64,000 nt of DNA from the NCBI GenBank assembly GCA_003254905.1, contig QANU01087130.1, positions 43,367 to 107,366 of the forward strand, read 5' to 3'. The notes beneath the pieces were generated by a model. That model did not search any database. It was given only the letters and a program-made list of their open reading frames with translations, and was not told the DNA's origin. Position 1 is the first letter of the stretch. Every line of letters starts with the position of its first letter. Origin of the DNA: Nissolia schottii. Lineage: Eukaryota > Streptophyta > Magnoliopsida > Fabales > Fabaceae. Positions 32,926-45,730 of the stretch are shown here, in pieces. A program made the position numbers and the translations under genes.

Positions 32926-34530
32926 AAAATGATAATAAAATAATATTGAAGGAGTATGTATTGATAAAACTAAATAGTAAACGAAGAGCATAAATAAAAT
33001 ATAAATAAAAATAATAAATGAAGCTATACTATAAAACATACAAATCACGTGTATACATGAGACCATGATATATCTGTATGATATACTTGTGATTTGTTGA
33101 TGATGGACAAATTAAAGAAAATACCACCATAGAAAAATTTTCAAAGTAAAGTTTATTCTTTGAACCTCTTTAGTCTTCATCTCAAGAGCAAAATCGTGCT
33201 GATAACATATTATAACATATGAAGAAAAGTAATAGAGGTGGAAGATATAAATAATAGAGAAGGAAGATATGAAACCTTATTCTACTGATCATGTGTGTTA
33301 TATGATAAGCACCTAAAAGTCTATTTCGAATAGAAGGGTGAGAATACATAAAATTATATTAAATCTTTATAATATCAGCATATATCTATCTAATTAGATA
33401 TTATCTAAATTAAGATATAGACATCCACGTCAAGTTAACCATTTTTTATGATAGTGCATCATAATTAAATTACTCCATATATATATATATTTATAAATGT
33501 ATAATCGGATTATATAGCAATAAAATGAATAAATTTAAAACTTGAATTTCTTCTTAAATCTCACTATTTATATTGTTAATTTTGGTACAGTATATTATTA
33601 TTATATTTAAAAATTCTCACCTCTCTAGCAGCGCGCACGTGCGACTGTAATTATTAGATACCCACACCCAAAATACTCCATGCTGCTCATATGATCCCAT
33701 ATCCCGGAAAAGAAAAAGTCAAAATTTATTAAAATATTGAAAGAAACTATAAAGATACCACAGCCTTTTTCACTCATTTCCTCTCCCTCTCTCGCATCCT
33801 CAATCCTCATAACGCGATCCGTTATTTTCCCTCCCTTTCCTCTCTTTCTCATAACGGAATTTCCCACTCTTTTTGTCACCCATCCCCCCCTCCCAACCTC
33901 CTACTTCTTATCAAAATTACTCTCTTGTCCCCCCTCAATCCATTTATTTTCTTTTCTTTTTTTTTCCCCCTTCTAACACAATTCTCCTCCTTTGTGTATT
34001 TTCTTTTACATATGATATAACAGCAATTAAAATTCCTACTCACTTCAAAAATACAGTTTTTTTTTCTTTCACAAAATGTAACAATTGACAATTCATTTTT
34101 TTATTTTCCTATCGATCTTAGCTTTGCTTAGCCAACAGTGCACTTATCTTTTTATTTTTTCTTTTTCATAAATTGCAACTTATAATATTCATAAATTTAA
34201 TTTAGGAAATATGAAAATATCACACAATTAAGTACCTAAAAATACACAATGCAAAGTTATAAGAAATTAGTTTATATATATGAAGTTAATTTGTTGTGCA
34301 AAAGAAGTTTATAAACATATACAATGATGCATAGAATTTGACATTTTGTACAATTGTATTAACCTAGTTCAGTTATTAATGATTTATTAATGTAAACTTA
34401 AACAATAGCATGAAAACATTTCACATCAAAAATATCAAAATCAATCTCTAGCGCCTTTACATAGCTTTCTCCTAGAAAATACAAAGACAATAATCGTAGG
34501 GCAAAATGGTATTTTCGCATGTTGCATCGT
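32926..34530. other. Intergenic stretch upstream of the IDD-type gene
   Basis: Mostly AT-rich. 33760-33990 is a pyrimidine-rich strand-biased tract (CTCTCC/CCCTCC), sometimes seen upstream of plant genes. 33622-33645 has a GC-rich 'GCAGCGCGCACGTGCGACTG' containing a CACGTG G-box core. No coding sequence is supported. Confidence 0.4.
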
Positions 34531-34540
34531 CTATATATAC
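34531..34540 (+). promoter_or_regulatory. TATA box of the IDD-type gene
   Basis: CTATATATAC lies about 150 bp before the ATG at 34685. With start of transcription some 30 bp downstream, it would leave a 5' UTR of roughly 120 nt, rich in CT. Position and sequence are typical of plant TATA promoters. Confidence 0.65.
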
Positions 34541-34684
34541 CTACCACTACGGGCGTTAAGTCACTCCCTCTTTCGCCATTACACACATCAAAACAGTTTC
34601 GCCCTCTTCCTACCGTATCCAATTCCTCTTGTTCATCTTCTTTTCACTTTCTCAAATTTTCTTCTTAATTTCTTCATCAAATTA

Positions 34685-35167
34685 ATGGAAGACGGAGACA
34701 ACAGAGAACTCGAGCTTCTACCTTCGTCGCGCGCCGATTCCTCGCTGCTCCGTTTCCGATCGACGGTTTCGTCGTCGTCAGCGGAGGGCGCGCCGTCGGT
34801 GGACCTGCAGCTGTCGATAAGCGTGGGTCCCCCGGCGGCATCGGCGACGGCAGGGGCGACGGCGGGGTGCGTGGTGATGAGGATGTGCGAGGGGGTGGAG
34901 GCGCTGAAGTGGGAGGCGGCGGAGCAAATCAGGCTGGCGGCGATGGAGAAGGCGTACGCGGAGAGGGTGAGGGAGCTGACGCGGCGGGAGATGGAGATGG
35001 CGCAGTCGGAGTTCGCACGCGCCAGGCAAATGTGGGAGAGGGCGAGGGAGGAGGTGGAGAGGGCGGAGAAGATGAAAGAGCGTGCAACCACGCGTCTCGA
35101 CTCGCCCTCATCTACCTGCATGGAGATCACCTGCCATTCCTGCAGGCAGAGGTTCAGGCCTGCCTGA
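34685..35167 (+). CDS. IDD14/15/16 (SGR5-like) C-terminal-domain-only protein, no zinc fingers
   Basis: Intronless, 160 aa, intact from ATG to TGA, with a TATA box and UTR-like flanks. Residues 39-48 hold VDLQLSISVG, an EAR-like LxLxI motif. About 71-140 is a strongly charged helix (ALKWEAAEQIRLAAMEKAYA, RELTRREMEMAQSEFARARQ) predicted as coiled coil. The end is EITCHSCRQRF with C150xxC153. This layout is that of the C-terminus of INDETERMINATE DOMAIN 14/15/16 transcription factors, but the four zinc fingers that bind DNA are absent. Full-length IDDs are about 400 aa. It may be a nuclear partner or competitor of IDD proteins; that is inference. The coding sequence is very GC-rich (34780-35060) against AT-rich surroundings. 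I am sure it is a gene, less sure of its role. Confidence 0.9.
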   Translation: MEDGDNRELELLPSSRADSSLLRFRSTVSSSSAEGAPSVDLQLSISVGPPAASATAGATAGCVVMRMCEGVEALKWEAAEQIRLAAMEKAYAERVRELTRREMEMAQSEFARARQMWERAREEVERAEKMKERATTRLDSPSSTCMEITCHSCRQRFRPA

Positions 35168-36692
35168 TCGTCGTCATCCTCCCCCCACACACCCTTGTGT
35201 GTTGCCTTCCCCCCTTTTCTTTTCTCTTTTCTCCTTTTTCTTCTTCTTCTTTTCTTTTCTAACTTATAATAAGGGAAAGCAAAATGGAACCAGCTCTTCA
35301 TGATCCATAACTCATAAACATAATTGATTTTATTGCGATGACTGGACTCGTGTTTTATGAGGAAATAATTAATTAATTTGATTGATCTGGTGAGTATGTA
35401 TGTTAAATGTGTTAGTTTTGATTTTTGAGGATATATATGTGCGCTTCATTTACGGAGGAGTAGACCGTACAGTTTAATAAGTGCGTATGCGCCAATGAGG
35501 TGTAGCAAGGATGTGAAGATCGTATCTGAGTTTGTTTCTGCCAATTTTTACGATTATTGTTATTATTTGGTTGAGCGGAGGTCTCTCGTGTTATTTTTGG
35601 ATTCTGCTCTTGTGTGGCTTCATTTGTTTAATTAATAATAATAAATAATAATAAAAAGAAAAAGCAATTCACTTTAGAGAGGAGAAATTAGAATCGAAAA
35701 TTTAAAGCACTGGTTAATAGGTTATACAGTATGTAGTCCCTCTCTATTGTGTAGTTTTCAAGAACTTGTTATGTATCTCTCGAGGATTGCAACCAAGATA
35801 CCATCAGTCCATCACACTACTTTTTACAGTCTTCAGTCAAAATCATCGGATCACTGTTTTCATTCCATCCTCTTTCTTTCTGCACCCCCTAGTACTACAG
35901 TAGTACCATTTAATGTTACCATTTTGTTGGTATACAAGTCGAATTCATTCTTAATTTGAACATATTCATATATATATATATATATGGCTTATATTATCTT
36001 GGGTTCTAATTATCGTGGTGATTTAATTAGTCGCTTATATTATAATAATTCTATTTCTAGTATCGAAACCGATCGCGTATAAAGGCAACACGTTAGATAT
36101 GGTGAAACAAGGCCCGGTTTTGAACAAATGAATAGGAACAAAAAAGCATAGTGTAGCACCAATCACAAGATAAATAGATAAACATATATAGCTGTATCCA
36201 CTTGTATTCAACTTCTTAACTTTTGCACATCCAGAGAGACCAAACACACCCACTATCCCTGTCCATATATTTGGATCGGATTACCGACTATAAAAGCAGC
36301 ATCAATCAGAGGAGGTAGCATGCACAGTAGTGTGCTACTGTTCAAAAGATGTTGCTAGATTGGATGTTGGAATTAGCTTGATCTGTCAGCAACCCTTGTA
36401 AGTAACATAACACTCGGATACAGTTAAAAGGGAGTGTGTAGCACAATAATACAGTAGCCACTTTTGATACTAAATATTATCAACTGGAAAAAATAATTTT
36501 TAAAAAAAAAAAAAAAGGTAATCTAGTGGGGGCTGATCATACACTCTGCGGAAAAGCACTTCGCATAAACGACTTAAGGGGAAGGCATGAGGTCACAATC
36601 CTGATGACAAGTTAGATTTGTACCCCCGGTCCTCTAAATTTGGTTAGTTTCATATATATTATTTAATTTGATTTAATTTCATGTGGAGTAAT

Positions 36693-36693
<1 letters not shown>

Positions 36694-36756
<63 letters not shown>
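36694..36756. repeat. Compound (TC)n(TA)n microsatellite
   Basis: About 18 TC units run directly into about 13 TA units without interruption. Long and pure, so probably polymorphic. Confidence 0.95.
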
Positions 36757-38562
36757 GTTTTCCTGATCGATGAATTGGCTTAATTAGTGACCACTAGGGG
36801 TCTCTGCTGCTACCAACCATAAGGCCAATTTGTTGCTTCAAAAGAAAGTTTCCAAACGATGCGTCCCTTCCATTTGAATTGATGCTTGTGATTACAACAT
36901 TATTAATTTCTGCTTCTCTTTGGAGGTAGGATTTTGATACGGAGATGACTCCTTTTCTGCTGTAGGGTCCATCATTATCGACACTCTTTTAAATTTTTAA
37001 TATAACAGTTTTCTTTCTTCTTCATTTTATTTTATTTATTTATTGTGGTTCCCCTTTCCCGAACGTCACCTATTGAAACCCCACTATTATGTAAATATTC
37101 GTAAGAGAAAGAATCACGAGTGAGGGGTCTCACTTTATCCCTGTTTAGTAATAGTATTAGATATGATAGTAGATGATTTAACAGTGTAGTATAAAAAATA
37201 TACTACATAAATTTTTATATTATCGAGTTTAGCGTGTCATGTGTATAACTAAAATATAAACATGTGCAATATTTATTATGTCATTATATAAGTCTGTATA
37301 ATATATAATTAACTTTATGAATAAAATATATCATATAAAAAACAAGTAAATCACACACCATAATCTCACCACGGCCGGAAAAGGGGAAAAAAAAAACACA
37401 ATATATTCCCACCTCCAATATTGCAACAACCCATAACAAGTCGTTGCACAAAACCTCATGGTAGCTCATCACCCTGATCTATTCACACATCCTTTTAAAA
37501 TCAACATGCTAACTAAATCTCATTGCTTCTTATCTCTCCCCTTTTTAATTTTTAATTTTTACAATAAAATTTTGGGTTTGTGTCAGTAAAATACAAGTGA
37601 AAACACATCCAAAAAAAAAAACAAACAAACAAACAAGAATTCACACAAAAAATAAGGGGATGAAGAACAAGGATTTTTTTTTTTGTTTGTACTTGTATTG
37701 TGAGAAAAAATTAATGAGTTCATACACGGTATCTCCAATACAAAGATCAAGAATTGGTGGAAGACACTTCAACAATGTGCTATTTTGCTCTCTCTTCTCG
37801 TGACTCTGGTCAGATGATTGGAGTGTGCACAAAAGCTGATCTTGTGTGACACAAGCCTTTATCGAGACGAAGGTGTTTTGCTAAATCTATTTCTAAGTTA
37901 GGCCTTCATCCTTGTTGGTAATGTAGTGAGGTTGATAGGGTGAATGCTAAGATGAGAGAACAACAAGAGAGAGAGGTTATTTTATCTAGCCTAATCAGAC
38001 TTCTTGAGGCTTAATAACTTAATCCTATGATTGAAGGATAAAAATGAACATCGTATGACACTATATTATCTTATGTTATGTCTAACATTTGATAAAAATT
38101 AATTTGTTTGGTATATCATATATATAACATAAGATCTAATAGTATTAGACTTGATAACATAAAGTCTAATAATATAGTATGAGCAATACACTGTATAAAT
38201 TTTTTATACTATCTAATGTTTGACGCGTCACATGCACACACATATATATAAACTTGTATAAGATAAAAATAGTTTTATAGACAAAAATACCCATGTTCAT
38301 AAACATGTTAATAACAAATTTTTACAAGAAACAATGATCCTGAATATAAAGAAGAAAAAGAGAATTTGTTTGTATCACAGCTGAGAGGCAAAGAAAATTT
38401 TAGAAAAAAAAAAAAAAGAAAAAGAGAATAGAAACAAAATATCAATTAACACTAGCACAAAACTAAAAAAAAAAAAAAAAATAAAGTGTCAAAGTTCAAA
38501 TAGACTATAGCAGATGTAGAACATTTTTAGAAAACTATGATATGAATAAAATTTTCAAAGAT

Positions 38563-38565
<3 letters not shown>

Positions 38566-38608
<43 letters not shown>
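38566..38608. repeat. (AAT)n microsatellite
   Basis: About 14 uninterrupted ATA/AAT units followed by an A-run. Confidence 0.95.
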
Positions 38609-38617
<9 letters not shown>

Positions 38618-39892
38618 TCAATCCATGTCTCCATGCCTTGCTGCAATTTTGCATCTTCAGCAACTAATAAAAGAAAAACAGAAGGGAAGAACTCCACTGC
38701 CAAACTTGAGCAAAAAAGAGAAATTACATCGATGACCAAACTGCACTGATGGCCAAAGTACTTTGGCCTGCTTGTGCCTCTCATAACAATGAACAAGGCC
38801 GATCGAGTCACGGAGGCCCCGACGGTGAGTAAAGTGGAAGGCGTCGCCAGTGAGCTAGGCAGAGGCCGGCGTTGTTGGTGGCCGATGAACAAACAAGACA
38901 GATGGAGAGACGAACATTGAGATCGAGATCTACAATGGATACGTGTCCAAATTGTGATATCAGGCCATTTCGTAATATTAGGCCTTACACAATATAACAA
39001 ATAACGATTTAACAATGATTCATTTGAATCAATAAAGGAGAAGTGAGCTCACTTCTATTTTTTGATTCAAGAGTAAAACCCTCTCATTTTATTATGTAAA
39101 ATGAGAATCTCATTTTTGAGGATTGACATCCCAAATCCAAATCCTTCTCACTAACTTTTCTTTTATCTATTTTGTCCGTAAGTATCCAAACAAGATAAAA
39201 AAGAATCACCATATTATGTGTACCACTACCAAACCCAATCCCATCTTCATTTACAATATCATCTCCGTCTATACTGCCCCATAGTTATTTTTTATCTTGA
39301 GATAATTATTAAACATAAGCTAAGTATTTTAAATTCTGTGTACACAAATAGCATCTCTGATTTGAGACACTCAAGCTTAGTTTTGTTTGGCATGAGAATG
39401 ACATGAACATTAACAAAGTGTTTGACTAACTTTTGAAACATTCAAACTTAATTTTTTATGAGGTAGACAAAATTAGGATGGGATTATCGTCACTTCCTTT
39501 TACTATCGAAGAAGAAAAAAAAAATTCTCTAAATAAAATTTGAAATCATTATTTTTTTTACTAACCTCACTATCTGAATCTTTTCTAAGTTTAATAAAAC
39601 TATTGTATCCCTCTAGCAAAATATTTCATAATTTAAATTCTAAGATTTTCTTAATCAAATTTTAGGATTTTCTAATAATTAAAACACACACTTCTAATTT
39701 TTATTTTGAAAAATAAAAATCTTTATGTTTAAGTCTATTATATGTTTTATATGTTTAAGTCTATTATCAATAAATGTAAAAAGCACATATAGTAAAATAA
39801 TTTTATGTAACACACGAATATTATACTAGTGAATAATGTTAGGTGTATAACCCAAATGCTGTCAACCATGCTGTCAACTCATGGTCTACTGT

Positions 39893-40260
39893 GTGCACAA
39901 ACTTTTGCATATACATTCACAAACTTTTTTTACACATGCACAAAATTTTTCAAATATAAAACCAAATCAAACCAGATATGTGATGAATTAAATAACGAAA
40001 AGTAATTGTAACACTCTCTCTTCATCTCCACACTCACACTCTAAGCGTGTGGACTCACTCTCTACCATGCACAAACATTTTAAAGCATATGCACAAACTT
40101 TTCAACAACTAGAAACAAAAAATATGCTGGAAATGTAAACAAAAACTATGACAAAGAAGAAAACTTTTGTGTTCACATGCACGAAATTTTAAACAAGAAT
40201 GCACAAACTTTTCTATATACATACACAAACTTTTGAACAAGCATGCACAAATATTTGAAA
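39893..40260. repeat. Minisatellite-like block built on TGCACAAACTTTT
   Basis: Variants of (A)TGCACAAACTTTT occur about nine times, at irregular 22-35 bp steps in two clusters (39893-39955 and 40068-40258). The clusters are separated by related 'AAATATGMTGGAAA' text that also recurs. No encoded protein fits. Confidence 0.65.
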
Positions 40261-42351
40261 AACCAAAAACAATAAATATGATGGAAACGAAAATGAAAAC
40301 TTTTGAATTTATAAAGAATAAGATGAAAACGAAAAAAAAAATGATGGAAGATTGTGGAAGAAGAGAGAAAAAATAAAAAATAAGAAAAAAAAGAGAAGAA
40401 ACACATATTAGAAAGAGTAAATTGTATAAAAGTTGATAAATTTTGATTTGTATACAAAACATTTCACTGTACTAGTAGATAAGAAATAAAAAAGTGTACG
40501 GTGATAAAAATAAATATTTATTACAATAGCAAGGGAAGAGTAAACATAAGGATTAGAGGAAATAATTTTATGAAAATATAAAAAAGGAAATACAACAACA
40601 TAGCTTTATGTGGTGTTTGGTTGGAAAAACACTACATAGCTGGTTATAAGCTTGGGAAAAGAGGAGGGTTATGTTAGATTGTTGAACGTCAATGTAAAAC
40701 TTTGTCGAATCTTTATGACAAGGATTAACGATTACATAAAAAAAAGGAAATAATTTTAGAAAAAATAGAAGGAGGGAATAATTGAGAGTGTAGATAGAAA
40801 AAAAAACAATAAATTAAATGGGAGAGAGTGAGGAGCAAGAGCAATTTAGGAAATTAAAATTAAAAGTTAATATTGAGGATTGTTAATATGCCTAAGAGAA
40901 TGTCAATAGGCGTCTCCCCGGCCCACAAAATTAATTCTAGTGAAAATAAAACAAGACGTTGCTTTTTCATTTTAGGAGAAATATTTTTTTATATAAATTA
41001 AAATTCTCCTGTTACCGTTGCATTAACAATTGCTAATAATTATCTACTCACCTTAAATGTGTTACATCCTTTTTGAAAATTATGTCCATAAAAGTAATTT
41101 TACTTTATTACGTTAAAATAAAAGGGGAAATTATTTTGATTTTTTGTTAAGGTACAGTGAAATTACACTTTCCTCTCTATTTTTTCAAGCAACAATTATA
41201 ATGAACATTGTTAATGGACTCTAACCTTCCTTAATGATAATAAAGTCAAATGTCATTTGTTATTGAGATATTTTATCTATCTATTATGCCTCTCATGTTC
41301 ACACTTACAAGATTTTCACACTTAGTAGATGTTACAACCCCTATGACCTTCTCATATGGTGGCTCTAGGGGTTGTGGGTGCAGCTTGCGCTAGGGGTTGT
41401 GGCTGGCATTGATTTTTTGGGCTATTTTTCTTCGAGTTTAGGGGTTTTGGCCGTCTATACCTTTAGTGTTAGCGTCTGTTCGTAAAGTTGACATCTCTCT
41501 TTAAAAGTTGGTTTATCTGTCTGAAAGGTTGGTGTAATTGTCCGTTAGATTAACGTTCTTGTCCGTGAAGTTACCGCAACTGCTCAAGACTGCCTAGTAC
41601 TCACTTATGGTTAAATATGTTTTACTCCAAAACTAAACTCATTTCTGAAACAAAATGAGTACTGGTCTACTTGTTTTATTCCAGATTTTAATATATTTTT
41701 TGTTTTCAATATTTTGTTAAGAAAATAGTTTAGGAAAGAAATGGGGGTCAAATTTAGACTCTCAGCTAGACTTTTATATATTATTTCCTTCAATAAATTT
41801 AAAATAAAAGAAATAGAAATTAAAACATAGAGAAAACTAACAGTTTCTTTTGAGACAAAGACTTGAATGTCAAACCACAGAAAAAACTATACTGCTTTGT
41901 GACACCGAACTTAATTGTAAAACTATACTGCTTTGTGACACCGAACTTAGTTTAAAACATTAGCACAATACCACCATGGTCATGAAACCATGACCATGAC
42001 CATGACCATGACATCCATATATACCGTACCACCCCGACATATGACCAGCTGAATCGCAGTTACATTGTCTTTTATATTTTATATGGTTACAATCATGGAA
42101 ATGCTAGAACAATCAATCACTTTCATTCAGAAAGTCGAAGGGCATTGATAAAGATGTAGGACATTGTTTCACCGATCCATCAAACTAGTCATCATGACAA
42201 AACCTTAACATTTGTCTTTTCAGGTTGTCCTCATATAATTGTCTAGTGATACTGTTTTCCCCTCCTCCGCTTGGATTGTGGAGAATCATTTGTATCTAGT
42301 GATTCAATGTTGATATGCTTACATACATGCATGAACCATCAAAAAAAAAAA
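40261..42351. other. Intergenic stretch, small duplications only
   Basis: No gene supported. There is a 37-bp-period duplication of ACTATACTGCTTTGTGACAC (about 41886 and 41923) and an ATGACC-type hexamer repeat at about 41985-42012. A loose set of 'GTCCGT(A/G)AAGTT'-like words lies at 41470-41580. Confidence 0.4.
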
Positions 42352-42403
42352 NNNNNNNNNNNNNNNNNNNNNNNNNNNNNNNNNNNNNNNNNNNNNNNNN
42401 NNN
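42352..42403. other. Assembly gap (52 N)
   Basis: The N run sits between an A-run (42341-42351) and a (GA)n microsatellite, sequence that commonly breaks short-read assemblies. True gap length is unknown. Confidence 0.99.
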
Positions 42404-42404
42404 A

Positions 42405-42431
42405 TAGAGAGAGAGAGAGAGAGAGAGAGAG
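42405..42431. repeat. (GA)n microsatellite at the gap edge
   Basis: About 13 GA units directly after the N run. It may extend into the gap. Confidence 0.9.
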
Positions 42432-44882
42432 GATCATATCCCTTTTAATTATTTCATTGTTAGTGTCTGGGACAAGCAAATCTTCAACGGCATTGCAGGG
42501 ATATGCAGTGCACAGTGCACAACACCCGTACCCTTAGTGATTAGTAAATTTCATTGTAAGACCATTACAAAGAATCATATTTTTGCCACGTGTGACATTT
42601 AATTAGCTCAATAGATTCTCCAGCACAATTATTATTTCCTTTATTTGGAACTACTTTATGATTACTACTATAAAGATGTAATCAAATCTAGCTAGCTAGT
42701 TCATTTGAAGGATGTAAAAATGAAACATGATTCAATCCAAATTTGTCAATTACTCCCTCCATTTTAAAGAAAAATCACTCATCTAAATGTTTTGGTACAT
42801 ATTTGACAACTCAATGTATGTGAGTGCAGAGTGCAGTACGTGAAGTTATGTCTCTCAGTACATCCAATGAAAAAAAATTAAAAAAACAGTCAAACAAAAA
42901 TTATTTTAAAAGGGAGGAAATACTTTAAAATAATGAGAAAAATGAATATAGTATATAGGTAGTTGACACAATTAATAAAGAAAGAATTTATATATAAAAA
43001 AGATGTGAGTTTAATTTTAGCTGAAATGAGAGTTACTTTAATAAATGATTTGTAAGTATTCTTATAATTGTTCAAGGAGCTCAAAAGAATGACTTAACAC
43101 TAGTGAAATGACCCGTATCAAACACACTTTAAACTTTTAATAAGAAAAAAAAAAGAGAGGAAAATGATAATAAATGAATATTGTTCATCTTGTCATGTGA
43201 GGATTCGGGTTAGCAAAGATATATGATGATATGAAGTACTCACACTGACACAAAGGGAGGAAAGCGTTTCCAAAAATAAAGGAACTGTTTTCCATCTCTT
43301 TCTTGGCAGGGGGAGATGAAAAGGAAAAATATGGACTGGAATGATCAATAAGGATTGTTCAATCAAATCATTTAACCAATCAAGCAAAAAAAACAGCTAG
43401 CTAGCTTTTGAAAGCATAGGAAAGGTTCAGATCCAGTTAGGCTAAAACTCTTGAAGAGTCACACCATACGTGAGATTGTGGAGTACACTTTCCATTTTTG
43501 GAATTTGCAAGTATCATGGTTGATTACGAAATCCAGGAGGAAAGAGATCTCAGCCGCAGTTCGTGTTCTATAGGGGCACAAATTAATATATGTTGTCTTG
43601 TAGAGACTCTTACAAACATGAGCATTAACATAGGTTTAATTATTTATATATACGATATATTAATATATTTTTCTCCCACGACACTGTCCATATAGAGTTA
43701 TAAAGAGGATCGACGTGACCAGACCGAAGAAGATAAGGAATTAAACATTTAAGTTGAGTTATTTGTATTTATTTTAGTGTGTGATATAATATTGATACAT
43801 ATTTATTTTTCTTTAGACAAGATTTTTAATGGGATCATTCTACATCAAGAGATAGTTAATGATAAATAATGTGTGTTTATGCAATATTTAACACTAAAAT
43901 AAGTACAAATAATATTTTCATTGAACACCAATTATAACCGGTTGAGGAATCTTATTTCTACTTATCTATATTATATATAAAGCAAAACCTACCTACAATA
44001 AATGTAATTCCACCCCCAAACATTATACAATAAATATTTTCAATTATCAATAACTATAAATATATTAAATTCTCAAAAAGTATACAATGATGAATTTTTA
44101 AAATTTGTTTGATTAGAAGACATTTTAAAACTAAAATTAATAGGTTGAAACGGTAGTGACAAGTCAAAGACTCTTATACGAGATATTTTTAACCTTACAT
44201 TTCTTTACTCCACAACTCCAAATATAGTCATATATCTTCAAATGTTATCTTAATTCAATTTTTTATTTGAAAATAATTATACTAAACAAGCAAATCACAA
44301 TTTGAAAGGTAAAAATATATAGCAGAAAACACATGGAATAATACACTTTTTTTAGTTAATAATAAAATATTACCAACATTTTTTTTTTGGATATTAAGAA
44401 TATTAACCCATTGTATAAAAAGGAAAAATAACTGAGTATGCGGCTCCCTTAAAAGTTAAAACTTGGAAGGGAGATCTTTGTCGCCCAAGAGGTCCTACCC
44501 AGCTCAAATATGATTACTTCTAATGAGAGAATACTAGTGGTCTAGACCCAACGAAAAAGGAAAAAATAAAAGATATGATTTTTACTTAAAAAAAAGATAT
44601 TAATACCCAAAAAGTATAAAAGTGAAAATTTACCAACATATACTCAATTATTTTAGTACTCAATAAATAAATAAAATGTAGTTTGAGAGGCATGATGTTT
44701 ATATAATATAATTAATAGTAAAATTGATTTTGGTTAAAAAAAATCAATTTTTTATTATTTTTAAGGAAAAAATCTCAATTTTGTCTCTAGATTTTCACTT
44801 CAATCAACTTTGTCTCTGTCAAATTTTTTTGGCCAAAATCGTCATTGCAAAATACAAAAGTTAATCATGTTAGTCTCTTTGT
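42432..44882. other. AT-rich intergenic stretch
   Basis: No gene supported. At 43100-43125 the minus strand reads 'ATACGGGTCATTTCACTAG' then T, like the possible Helitron end at 21800-21833, but without a good hairpin. 44430-44550 has an SINE-like or repeat-like phrase ('GGTCCTACCCAGCTCAAATA') that I could not classify. Confidence 0.35.
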
Positions 44883-45730
44883 CACTACTAGAAAAACGTT
44901 TTCTATCGGCAGCTTTTACTAGCAGATAAATCCATTAACGTTACCGACGGATTTTCTGCCTCCAATTTGCCGATAAATGCTTTTTACAAGTCTTTTGGCG
45001 AAGATCGGCATATTTATTAGCGGATAATTATCCACCGAAATATCTGCAGGTATATATTATCGCAAATTGGTGCCAACAAATTACCACGAATATATCCATC
45101 GGTAAATTAGATAATAAAATATATAGAAGATAAACTTATTGGCTGATAGAGTTTAGAGTTATTACATTTATTATTTATATTCTTCTCATTATAAAAGAAC
45201 ATGACATAAGCACATTAAAAAAAATTTGACGTACGATGTGCCTAACCAATGCGTGAAACCCACATATGGTCAAAACATAATAGGCAATATGTATCTTTAA
45301 AAATTTCACGTACGAATATTACCAACTAATAATTATCATATGATTAATAATTATTGGAACGATGTGGGAGAATTCGTTCTTTGGCATAACGCTAAACATA
45401 TATATCAAATAGACACAATCATGTTAATTTCGTTCTTGTGAGGAATAATTGGAAGTGCAAGAGCTTCCTTTAATTATTGTTGGTTATGTGTATGTTATTG
45501 ATGATTTGTGTATGTGTATATATATTGATCTTTCTTTAAACATAAGAACATAAGATGATAAAATTAACTTTAAACAATTTATGAGACCCTGTAATTGCAT
45601 ATGATAGGATTATTACTGGCAAACTTATCTGCTAGAAACAAAACATAGCATTTTGTTTGTCAAACTTACTAACAAATTCCTTTTTACTGGCGGATAAATC
45701 TGCTAGTAATCAAATTTTCAAAATTGGCGA
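44883..45730 (+). mobile_element. CACTA transposon end, one-sided
   Basis: It starts CACTACTAGAAAAACG, the conserved CACTA (En/Spm) terminus. Subterminal motifs on '(G/C)GGATAAATC', 'TTACCGACGG' and 'TCTGCTAG' recur on both strands at 44905-45060 and 45600-45720, as in CACTA subterminal arrays. No matching CTAGTAGTG end was found, and an N at 45780 lies just beyond. The copy is probably truncated or non-autonomous; no transposase is visible. Confidence 0.6.

Larger units (their letters stand above)
35168..39892. other. Intergenic stretch, microsatellites but no gene recognised
   Basis: The first 150-250 bp should be the 3' UTR of the IDD-type gene (CT-rich, then 'TTATAATAAGGG'). Beyond that I found only simple repeats and short frames, including a serine-rich minus-strand frame at 38527-39015 that ends in an AAT microsatellite and resembles no family. 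Confidence 0.4.

Noticed and set aside
33760-33990. Frames in the CT-rich tract upstream of the IDD-type gene
   Set aside because: Low-complexity pyrimidine-rich sequence gives Ser/Pro/Leu-rich frames by chance.
34633-35301. 222-codon minus-strand frame opposite the IDD-type gene, plus other frames at 34778-35262
   Set aside because: They are shadows of the GC-rich plus-strand gene, whose family motifs, TATA box and start are clear.
36310-36360. Small imperfect palindrome (TAGCATGCACAGTAGTGTGCTA) considered as a miRNA hairpin
   Set aside because: Stem is too short for a plant miRNA precursor and no known miRNA sequence is present.
38527-39015. 162-codon minus-strand frame ending in poly-Tyr
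   Set aside because: The Tyr run is just the AAT microsatellite, and the rest matches no family and has no gene context.
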